A stretch of 35,634 bases of DNA from a candidate division WWE3 bacterium GW2011_GWB1_41_6 (lineage in GTDB: Bacteria > Patescibacteriota > WWE3 > UBA101185 > UBA10185), in assembly GCA_000997355.1 (NCBI GenBank), contig LCBS01000010.1, positions 1 to 35,634 of the forward strand, written 5' to 3'. Below the pieces are notes generated by a model, which was given only the letters and a program-made list of their open reading frames with translations, had not been told where the DNA came from and searched no databases. A program made the position numbers and the translations under genes. The first letter of the stretch is position 1; each line of letters opens with the position of its first letter. Positions 11,063-19,653 of the stretch are shown piece after piece.

Positions 11063-12265
11063 ATGCCTTTATATAAATACTCAGCCACTGATTCAAACGG
11101 AAACCGCAAAGTCGGGACAGTTGATGCCCGGAATGAGGAGCTTGCGGTCAATCTGTTAAGGAATCAGGGTTTTTACGTTATAAATCTCGAAAAACAAAAA
11201 AGTACTATCTTTGAGAGCATGGTCAACTTCAGGGGAGTTCCGGAAACTGAAGTAGTTACGTTCCCCCGCCAGTTCTCAACAATGATCTCAGCCGGGCTTC
11301 CTTTAGCGCGTGCTTTGGAGGTTTTGGCGGAGCAGACGAACAACCAGAATTTCAGACGTATCCTTTTTGATGTCTTACGGGATGTTGAGGGCGGAGCTTC
11401 GCTATCAGTTTCTCTTGCCAGATTTCCACGAACATTCAATGCTACATATCAAGCGCTGGTCCGAGCGGGTGAATCTTCGGGTAAGCTCGATGAAATATTA
11501 AAAAGACTGGCTATAACCATGGAAGCGGACCGTGATCTTAAGGCAAAATTCAAATCGGCCATGATATACCCTACGATCGTTTTCATTGCCATGGTCGGCG
11601 TTTTTATCATGATGATGGTCTTTGTTATTCCAAAACTGGCTCAGATGTACGAAAGCTTGGATGTTGAACTGCCGTTTATCACGCAAGTTATGATAGCAGT
11701 TTCGGATTTCATGGTTGAGAGATTCTATGTAGTTATCGGTGTTGCCTTTGCGATCTTTTATGGTGTCAAGTCGTACCTTAAAACCGAGGAAGGTCGCCAG
11801 TTCATATCTACAATGACATTTAAGCTTCCTGTTTTTGGAAAGATAAACAGACAGAGAGATATCACACAATTTACGAGGACATTAGGCCTGCTTATCTCGG
11901 CGGCAATCCCGATCGTAGAAGCCTTGAAGATCGTGTCGGGGGTTGTGGGGAGCCATCAATACAAACAGGGTGCGTTGGATGCCGCTCAAGTAGTAGAAAA
12001 AGGAGGTTCATTATCGGATTATTTTAAGCAGAACAAGAACTTCCCATCCCTTCTAGGCCAAATGGTCAGTGTCGGTGAGGAAACAGGCCAACTTGACGCT
12101 GTGCTGGATAAAGTGGCAGGTTACTTTGCAGGAGAGGTTGATAACGCGGTGGCAGGTTTATCGGCGGCGTTGGAGCCTATCATTCTTATACTTTTAGGAA
12201 GCATGGTAGGGTTGCTGATCATTTCGATAATTACTCCTATATACAAGATTACGACTGCTATATAA
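11063..12265 (+). CDS. pilC: T4P inner-membrane platform protein PilC (GspF family)
   Basis: MPLYKYSATDSNGNRKVGTVDA, FPRQFSTMISAGLPLARALEVLAEQ, VGEETGQLDAVLDKVAGYF. Confidence 0.95.
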   Translation: MPLYKYSATDSNGNRKVGTVDARNEELAVNLLRNQGFYVINLEKQKSTIFESMVNFRGVPETEVVTFPRQFSTMISAGLPLARALEVLAEQTNNQNFRRILFDVLRDVEGGASLSVSLARFPRTFNATYQALVRAGESSGKLDEILKRLAITMEADRDLKAKFKSAMIYPTIVFIAMVGVFIMMMVFVIPKLAQMYESLDVELPFITQVMIAVSDFMVERFYVVIGVAFAIFYGVKSYLKTEEGRQFISTMTFKLPVFGKINRQRDITQFTRTLGLLISAAIPIVEALKIVSGVVGSHQYKQGALDAAQVVEKGGSLSDYFKQNKNFPSLLGQMVSVGEETGQLDAVLDKVAGYFAGEVDNAVAGLSAALEPIILILLGSMVGLLIISIITPIYKITTAI

Positions 12266-12344
12266 TTGAAGGTAATCTGACGATTATAGAAGTGTGTTCT
12301 TGTGTATATGATTAAAGTATAAAATTGAGAGGGGGTGAAAAACC

Positions 12345-12854
12345 ATGCCAGATAAAAATCTAAGACAAAAAGGTTTCACGCTGATCGAACTTATTGTAGT
12401 TATCGCAATTATTGCCGTACTAGCAGGCGTTGTTTTGGTTGCTATTAATCCTGCGGTATTGCTGGCGAAAGGTAGAGACGCGAAGAGACTGGAAGACTTT
12501 GATGCTTTGAATAAAGCTATCTCTCTTGCTGTTGCTGACAGTGAGATCGTATTAACTGCAACAGGAACGTGTACAACCTGCTCCAGTTTATCAGGTACTC
12601 AGGAAGTAGATGGTGTTGATGGTTGGGTAAAGTTTGGTATACCAACAGGACGAACAGGACTATCCAAGTTCATGCCGGCACTACCGGTTGATCCTTTGAA
12701 TACCAACACGAATGTGTACACTTTCGGATCTACGTTGACCGACTGGGAAGTAAACGCTGTATTGGAATCTCCCGATAATGCTGCCAAAATGACTCTTGAC
12801 GGAGGTGACGACGATACCACGCTTGAGGTTGGAACGAATCTTCTTATTCTGTAA
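12345..12854 (+). CDS. Type IV prepilin (candidate abundant pilin)
   Basis: RQKGFTLIELIVVIAIIAVLAGVVL; strong SD GAGGGGGTGAAAAACC-ATG; followed by a terminator. Confidence 0.9.
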   Translation: MPDKNLRQKGFTLIELIVVIAIIAVLAGVVLVAINPAVLLAKGRDAKRLEDFDALNKAISLAVADSEIVLTATGTCTTCSSLSGTQEVDGVDGWVKFGIPTGRTGLSKFMPALPVDPLNTNTNVYTFGSTLTDWEVNAVLESPDNAAKMTLDGGDDDTTLEVGTNLLIL

Positions 12855-12899
12855 TTGATGCCCGATATTGCAGAATAAGTGCCTGTACAGACTTATACG

Positions 12900-12928
12900 A
12901 AAAAGCTCCGGATATGACGGGGCTTTTT
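12900..12928 (+). terminator. Intrinsic terminator after the pilin gene
   Basis: AAAAAGCTCCG-GATATGA-CGGGGCTTTTT stem-loop with T tract. Confidence 0.75.
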
Positions 12929-12957
12929 CTATTTGGGATATTGAAAGAATTTTGTCG

Positions 12958-12987
12958 TTGAACCGAAAGTGGTATATCCTATATAAT
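12958..12987 (+). promoter_or_regulatory. Candidate pilD promoter, leaderless geometry
   Basis: TTGAAC-18-TATAAT-TCATCA-ATG(12994). Confidence 0.5.
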
Positions 12988-12993
12988 TCATCA

Positions 12994-13878
12994 ATGGAAA
13001 TAATCTATTACATTTTTGTATTTATTGCAGGGTTGTTCTTTGGTTCTTTTTTGAACTTAGTTGCGGACCGCGTTGTTAAAGGTGAGTCCATACTCTTTGG
13101 GCGTTCTCACTGCGACCATTGCAAGAGGAATTTGAACGTCAGGGACCTCATTCCCCTATTATCGTTCGCACTGGCAAAAGGAAAATGCCGGTACTGTTCA
13201 ACAAAACTGGCATGGACATATCCGTTCTCCGAGGTCCTTACAGGATTGGCTTTTGTCGGAGTAGCGTATTTTACCGGCGTGTTTGATAGTGATATTACAA
13301 GCAGGCTTGCCGTATTCGGGTTCCTGTTAGTAATGGCGGGTTTTTATATCATTCTATTTATGACCGATCTGAAGTACCGCTTGATCCCGGATAAGATAGT
13401 AATTCCCGCAATGGTTTTTGTGATAGTGTTTAATGTGGTATACCTAGGCTGGACCCTAGCCAGTTCATACATGCAACTGAAAAACGATGATTTTGGTAAG
13501 TATTTGCTGGAAGCGGGGTTTTGGCATCTACAACTGTATCAGATACTGAAAATGTTCGTTGTTAATATGATAAGTGCTGTTGGGATTGGCTTGTTCTTTT
13601 GGTTTCTGGTCTTTATCACAAAAGGAAGGGGCATGGGCGGTGGTGATATAAAACTTGGTTTTCTTATCGGATTGGTAAATGGTTTCCCCCAAAATATCCT
13701 TGCGATATTCTTAGGATTCATATTCGGAGCTTTATTCAGCATGGCAATGATCGTTCTCAGAAGAAAGACGGTTAAGGATACCATTGCTTTTGGTCCGTTC
13801 CTGATACTTGGGAGTGTGGTAGCCTTGGCTTTTGGGGAAAAGATATTATCGTGGTATTTCAGCGCTTTTTCGTTATAA
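12994..13878 (+). CDS. pilD: Prepilin peptidase (A24 family)
   Basis: CDHC...CRYC zinc site, FMTDLKYRLIPD and GRGMGGGDIKLGFLIG catalytic Asp motifs; start moved from 12868 to MEIIYYIFVFIAGLFFGSFLNLVADRV. Confidence 0.9.
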   Translation: MEIIYYIFVFIAGLFFGSFLNLVADRVVKGESILFGRSHCDHCKRNLNVRDLIPLLSFALAKGKCRYCSTKLAWTYPFSEVLTGLAFVGVAYFTGVFDSDITSRLAVFGFLLVMAGFYIILFMTDLKYRLIPDKIVIPAMVFVIVFNVVYLGWTLASSYMQLKNDDFGKYLLEAGFWHLQLYQILKMFVVNMISAVGIGLFFWFLVFITKGRGMGGGDIKLGFLIGLVNGFPQNILAIFLGFIFGALFSMAMIVLRRKTVKDTIAFGPFLILGSVVALAFGEKILSWYFSAFSL

Positions 13879-13904
13879 TTTAAAATATATTTTAAGGAAT
13901 TATT

Positions 13905-15245
13905 ATGGAAAGAACTCCTTCATTAGATACATTAAATAAAGTAGGCCAGGAAGTAAGACTTAAAGGCTGGGTCCGTCTGGTGCGCGATCATGGCAAGGTT
14001 ATGTTTGTTGATATCCGGGACTACTCGGGAGTTGTTCAGGTGGTGTTCGTTGCCGGCATGCTGTCAGATGAGCAAGTGGCATTGATCAAAGGTCTTCATG
14101 GTGAGGATGTTGTTGAGATTATAGGTACTGCACAACAGAGAAAACCCGGTACGGAAAATGCGGATATGCCTACAGGTACGGTGGAAGTATTTGGAAAAGA
14201 GTTAACGGTACTGCAAAAAGCCGCAGAACTTCCTTTTGATATGGGAGGGAAGGATCTGAACCTTGAACTTCCCACTCTTTTGGATAACAGATCCCTGACG
14301 TTAAGGCATCCTAAAGTTCAAGCGGTTTTTAAAGTACAGGAGATTATTGTTGATTCGTTTAGGAACGCGCTCAAAGAAAAAGGATTTACGGAGTTCATAG
14401 CCCCGGCGCTGGTGCCCCTGCCAACTGAGGGTGGTGCGGAAGTATTTAAAGTAAACTACTTTGACAAGACAGTTTACCTTGGCCAGAGTCCCCAATTTTA
14501 TAAACAGATTATGGTGGGGGTTTTCGAGCGGGCATTTACCGTAGGGAAGGTTTACCGCGCGGAGCCCAGTGTTACGACCCGTCATCTGACCGAGTACCTG
14601 TCGTTGGATGCTGAATTTGGTTTTATTGAGAACTATGAAGAAATAATGGACATGGCCGAGCATGTTATTTCCAGGATCTTTGACGACTTGAACGAAAAAG
14701 GTGCGGAGTATTTAAAATTATACCAAGCTTCCGTTCCGAAGTTTAGCAAGCCAATACCCCGCATAAAGTTAAGTGAAGCTAAAGAAGTAATATTTAATGA
14801 GACGGGAAGGGATATCCGCAGCGAGCCCGACCTTGATCCTCAAGGTGAGCGGGACATTTATGCATGGGCTCAAAAAGAATATGGTAGCGAGCTGATCTTT
14901 GTGACCCACTACCCTACTGTAAAAAGACCTTTCTATACGTATCCTGATCCTGAGAATCCCGAAGAAACGTTAAGTTTTGACCTGATTGGTCGGGGCGTTG
15001 AATGGGTCACGGGCGGAAGACGCATAAACGAGTACGGCCAGCTGTTGGAAAGTGCCAAGAAATGGGGCAATGAACCAAAAGACCTGGAAATTTATCTACA
15101 GGCATTCAAGTATGGTATGCCTCCGGAGGGTGGGTTTGCTCTGGGTGTCGAGAGGATCACAATGAACGTTTTGGGATTGAAAAATGTTCGGGAGGCAAGT
15201 GCGTTTCCAAGGGATATGGAACGTGTGGATATCAGACTATCTTAA
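13905..15245 (+). CDS. aspS: Aspartyl-tRNA synthetase, archaeal/eukaryal-type, possibly non-discriminating (Asp/Asn)
   Basis: 446 aa without bacterial GAD insertion; GGAEVFKVNYFDKTVYLGQSPQFYKQIMV, VYRAEPSVTTRHLTEYLSLD, GGFALGVERITM. Confidence 0.85.
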   Translation: MERTPSLDTLNKVGQEVRLKGWVRLVRDHGKVMFVDIRDYSGVVQVVFVAGMLSDEQVALIKGLHGEDVVEIIGTAQQRKPGTENADMPTGTVEVFGKELTVLQKAAELPFDMGGKDLNLELPTLLDNRSLTLRHPKVQAVFKVQEIIVDSFRNALKEKGFTEFIAPALVPLPTEGGAEVFKVNYFDKTVYLGQSPQFYKQIMVGVFERAFTVGKVYRAEPSVTTRHLTEYLSLDAEFGFIENYEEIMDMAEHVISRIFDDLNEKGAEYLKLYQASVPKFSKPIPRIKLSEAKEVIFNETGRDIRSEPDLDPQGERDIYAWAQKEYGSELIFVTHYPTVKRPFYTYPDPENPEETLSFDLIGRGVEWVTGGRRINEYGQLLESAKKWGNEPKDLEIYLQAFKYGMPPEGGFALGVERITMNVLGLKNVREASAFPRDMERVDIRLS

Positions 15246-15272
15246 CAGCAATTCTTGACCTGAAGCTAATGG

Positions 15273-15881
15273 ATGTTCTATTGTTTACATGTGAGCTTCC
15301 CTACTCCCGAATCAGGATTTATTAATATTAGAACTGCGTTCAAAATACTATTTATAATATTAGCCCTACTAACTGTTTTGATAACTGTCCTTTATTTTAT
15401 TAAACCGGATATTCTTGGTGACTATCCTGATATGTTGCTGCAGCGCATCGGTTTAACCGAGGATAAGGACACGGCATCGGTTTTTGAGAAACAAATCGGA
15501 AAGCCGCAAGATTTAAACTTACTTGTGTATAAAGAATTGGAAAAATTTGAGAAACAAGCGCCGGAATCTTACAGCAGTTGGAACATGCGGAAAGATATGT
15601 TTCTTGCCCGTGTTGTTTCGGTTGATAAAAAGAAAAAGCAAATGGTTATAAACATAAGCATTCCAACGGGAAGATCTTTTAGCGGAAAGGATATGTCGGT
15701 TAAAATTGATTGCGAGTCTGAGGATTCAGCGGCCTTGGCTCCATACAGTCTGGCACACTTAAAGTCTAATATTGAAGTTACCGCAGAGGCTGTAGAACAA
15801 GATTCCATCTATTCGTACTGCCTGAACGAAAAGTGTTCTGAAATAGGCCGTAAATGTGTATTAGTGAAAAACCTACCGTAG
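15273..15881 (+). CDS. Hypothetical membrane-anchored protein
   Basis: N-terminal TM FKILFIILALLTVLITVLYFI then soluble domain; internal start possible. Confidence 0.55.
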   Translation: MFYCLHVSFPTPESGFINIRTAFKILFIILALLTVLITVLYFIKPDILGDYPDMLLQRIGLTEDKDTASVFEKQIGKPQDLNLLVYKELEKFEKQAPESYSSWNMRKDMFLARVVSVDKKKKQMVINISIPTGRSFSGKDMSVKIDCESEDSAALAPYSLAHLKSNIEVTAEAVEQDSIYSYCLNEKCSEIGRKCVLVKNLP

Positions 15882-15955
15882 CATCTTAATTGTGGATAGA
15901 GCCGGGCGGTTTAGAACGTGCCGCCCGACCGGTAATTTAAGTATGTTCATAAAAC

Positions 15956-16558
15956 TTAGTAAGGTTTGCTGAGACGTTGGTAGAACCTCCAGCAATTAGT
16001 GTACCCCGCTCCCCATTTTTTACACTGACCGAAAAAGATTTCCCATGGGGTTTTCTTATTTAACTCGTTCAGTAAAGTTTCGTAGTGTTTATAGCTGATA
16101 ACCTCTAACCCCATTGCTTTGACGTCTTCGATGATCATCTTGTGCGCTTTCCGTGCTTTGGGATCGTGCGAAATGTTTCTGAACTCACGTATATGCAGGG
16201 CAGTGCTGAACTGAGATACAGGAGGTCCCCCGTTAATATACGAATCCCATCTCTCTTTAGACACGCCCGACACGAGTACATAGTAAACCGTTTTTGTAGT
16301 CCCATATCCGGTTCCGCAGCCGCCTTTTTGATATAGGTCCATCCAGTTGAACAATAGCTGGCTTCCGGGATCATAAAACTGCATGACGGTGGACGGGCCT
16401 CCGCATTCGTCCAGTTTGGTAACCTGTAACTCATCGGAACTGAATTCCTGCACCGGTAAGTGCGTTTCCATTGCTGATACCGGGTGTGTGACATGTAAGA
16501 TTATGAATACGAATAAAAACAAAACAAACGCTGCCATGCTGCCATGTTTCGCCTTCAT
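15956..16558 (-). CDS. Hypothetical secreted protein
   Basis: Signal peptide MKAKHGSMAAFVLFLFVFIILHVTHPVSAME; Cys/aromatic-rich C-terminus. Confidence 0.6.
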   Translation of the reverse strand: MKAKHGSMAAFVLFLFVFIILHVTHPVSAMETHLPVQEFSSDELQVTKLDECGGPSTVMQFYDPGSQLLFNWMDLYQKGGCGTGYGTTKTVYYVLVSGVSKERWDSYINGGPPVSQFSTALHIREFRNISHDPKARKAHKMIIEDVKAMGLEVISYKHYETLLNELNKKTPWEIFFGQCKKWGAGYTNCWRFYQRLSKPY

Positions 16559-16701
16559 TTCGATCTATCCTTTCTTTTTATAATGAGATTTTCTCTCCAT
16601 CTTTTGGAGTTTAGTTATTTTGATATTAACGTAAGTAAGCACTTATAGCAAACCCTATGAGTCTATGGATTATACAGTAACGAGAGAGTAATTTTATAAA
16701 G

Positions 16702-17232
16702 ATGTTGCTCAGTGTTTTCAATCTCTGTAGAATTAAAAGCATGAGAAAGGCCAACCTTTTCATGATTCTGTCTGCAATCGTTATGTTACTGCTAATAGCG
16801 GGAGCTGTGTATTACTTTTTACTTCCCCAAGTGGCTCCCCCCTTTGCATTGGATAAAGTACCGTCATCACCTTTCTCAAAGCTAAATGAGAGAAACTCTA
16901 AAGACGAACCACAAAAGCTCAATACCGTATTAGATATTGAAGGATACAAAGACAACGTGCTCAGGGAGCTTTCCATAGATTGCAAGCTGTACGAGAAAGG
17001 TGTCGACCAGGAAGCCGATTTATCCCGGGCGGTGGATTTGACACGGGATCTGTTAACCAAAGAAGGAGCTGTTGATGAACTTGGTAGCTTCAAAGAAGGT
17101 ATTTTGTATGAAGGATTAACTATAGAGAAAAGCGAGGGATATTGTATTTTCGTTTTACTTGATTCGAACTCTGAGAAAGATTTTATATATGAGAAAGCAG
17201 ACGGTACGTTCGTTAAGCATAAATTGGACTAG
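16702..17232 (+). CDS. Hypothetical single-TM protein (start 16702 or ATG 16741)
   Basis: ANLFMILSAIVMLLLIAGAVYYFLLP TM segment followed by an acidic domain. Confidence 0.55.
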   Translation: MLLSVFNLCRIKSMRKANLFMILSAIVMLLLIAGAVYYFLLPQVAPPFALDKVPSSPFSKLNERNSKDEPQKLNTVLDIEGYKDNVLRELSIDCKLYEKGVDQEADLSRAVDLTRDLLTKEGAVDELGSFKEGILYEGLTIEKSEGYCIFVLLDSNSEKDFIYEKADGTFVKHKLD

Positions 17233-17234
17233 TA

Positions 17235-19609
17235 TGAGTGATAAAAAGATATTGATAATAAAATTAGCTATACCCATTTTCATTGCGTTGTTTGGAATAC
17301 TTTTTACCGGTGACAAAACTTATGCAGCGTGCAGGTGTAACTACTCATTTTGTAATTCAAATGCATGTGCCTTTGACCCTGACGAGCCGCATCTTTTTCA
17401 CGGTACGGAATACTTCGGTTCCGGCTGTACGGATGACAGTACGTGTTCGGTACCCACGTCCGGAGGTGATACATGGACGGGACCTTGCGGTCAGTGTGAC
17501 TTTGGGTATGGCGATAACTCCAATGCGAATTCGTTTTTTAGGTGCACGGCAAGTTGCACTTCAGGCGGAGGTGGTGGATTAGGAGGACCGGCCGGTGATA
17601 AACAAGGGGCTGTTCGTGGGTCGGTTCTGGCGGATATGAACGGTAACGGCTCTTTCGAGTTCACGCCGGCCGACACTTTTGCTAGAACAGGTTCTGCCGC
17701 GGAAGCTTGTTCTAACAACAAGAGTTCGATCGGATTAAATTTTGCTACATCGGGAGCTGCTGATATGGTAGATCACTTCGAATGCAGTTCTTACCCCTCC
17801 GGTGTTTCCCACTCCGAGTACGTGTCCAAGACATTTGGATTTGTAAATGATGCTGCCGAATACGAGTATCAGGATATTACATTACTTCCACCTACAGGAT
17901 TTTCATGCAGTTCGTCAACCGTAGAATGGCAGTTATCCTGGTGCGATACCTGGGGTGAAAACTGTGGTGGAGTATCCAGCGGTACGGGGTGTACATCACA
18001 CGCAAGGATAAGGGCCGGGGGTTCCAACAGAAATAGATTGGACTGGTATTTAAGTAATACGCCAGCCAACACCGCCCCAACATCTACATTCCGGGCAAGT
18101 ACCTGTACCCCGAATGTGACGAACAACGTTACTCCGGGAGTTACAAGACTAGTAACAACAGACACTTTCGATACCACGGATAATCTTGTAAACGTGAATT
18201 TATACAGACGTCAGGCTACTGTATCTGGCTCTACCGTTACCTGGCCTCCTTATACGTCTGCCCACGTAATACTTGCGGATAACTTTCCGGTTAGAGGCTC
18301 CCGTATAACAAATCTTTCGTGGATCCCGCCTTTGACGGGAGGTTACTTCCAGTTCACAATGGATGCCCGTGATAACGCCGGTTTGGGGTGTTCCGGAAAC
18401 CCGAATATTACAACGTTCCCCGTTGGTATTACTACTAAATACTATGATTGTGATATTCCGGACCGCGATGTTTGTACGTTTAAAGTGTGTCCGGTAGCTC
18501 CGGGTCCCGTAAGTGGTTTAGCATGCTCAACTACTACCACAAATCAGATCAGAGTGAACTGGGGTGCCCTATCCAGCTCAAGCTGGGGTTTTCCGTGCGG
18601 TATTGGAGCTAACTCATATAATATTGAATATAAACTTGCAAGCTCTTCTGTCTGGAATAGCATAAGTGTCGGTTCAGCCTTTACCACATATCAGACTCCC
18701 CCGACCCTTATCGCAAATACGGCATATAACTTTAGAATTAGGTCGTCGAACGGAGAGGCATTTAGCGCTTACTCACCTGCTACACCAATTACATGCACAA
18801 CAGGCAGTGCCACGCCCGGTTGGTTCACATCGACCGCATTTTGGAGTAATCCTCAGGAATGGATAGCAGGATTTGTGATGGGAGGGAAACCTGCGTATAC
18901 GGATCTAGGGAAAATAATAATACTACGGAACGGTACCATAACCGATGATTCCAGAATTTCCGAGTCAGGAATTTTTCAATACGTTAAGAATATGCCTGTT
19001 AAAGACCTATGGCCTTCAAAGTTTAGGAATGCAAGTAACAATTACTTCTTTAATGTACCCGCAGGAGCAGTACCTACAACAACACTTACAGGCTTGAACA
19101 AAGACAAAGCTTATTATACTGCCAGCACAGCGTTATTTAGCAGCGGGGCTGTGTATTCTGTAAATGACAACGGAGTAGCGGTAATATATCTAACGGGAAG
19201 TACTCCCATAACAATATCGGGAAACATCCGTTCTTCAAATCCTTTGAGAAGGCTTGTTCTAGTAACAAATAGAAATATTGTTATTAGTCCATCAATAGGT
19301 CAGTCAGTTACAAGCGAAGCAACTCAAGCACATATTGAAATGGCAATACTTACCTCAGGAACAATATCCTTTCCCAGTATAAATCCTGGAACAGGTACAG
19401 ACTCAACTGTAATAGTCGAAGGGCCTGTAGTTGCAGCAAACCGCGTTACCTTTGGACGCTCCAGAGGGAGTATTAATAATAATGACTCCCCTTCCGAACA
19501 TATAAAATATAATGCCAGGATTATTGACAGAATTACTTCCCAGGAAAGAACTAGTATCATCCCTAATTACACCGGACTCACAACGAATGAAATAATATGG
19601 ATGTATTGA
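17235..19609 (+). CDS. Large secreted surface protein A: Cys-rich N-terminus, FnIII-like domain, C-terminal domain shared with 19654..21801
   Basis: Signal peptide MSDKKILIIKLAIPIFIALFGILFTGDKTYAA; FnIII-like PGPVSGLACSTTTTNQIRVNWG...NTAYNFRIRSSNGEAFSAYSP; terminal NYTGLTTNEIIWMY. Start at 17235 rather than 17159. Confidence 0.8.
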
Positions 19610-19653
19610 CTTGACAATGTGATTAGTTCAAAATTTACAGGTAAGGTAAAACA

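Noticed and set aside
12868-12993. N-terminal extension of the prepilin peptidase ORF
   Set aside because: It would translate the terminator hairpin and promoter; the conserved PilD N-terminus begins at 12994.
15903-15927. Hairpin CGGGCGG...CCGCCCG as terminator between convergent genes
   Set aside because: 7-bp stem with 11-nt loop and no T tract on either side; too weak to call.
17491-18177. Minus-strand ORFs opposite surface protein A
   Set aside because: Antisense shadow ORFs without independent coding support.
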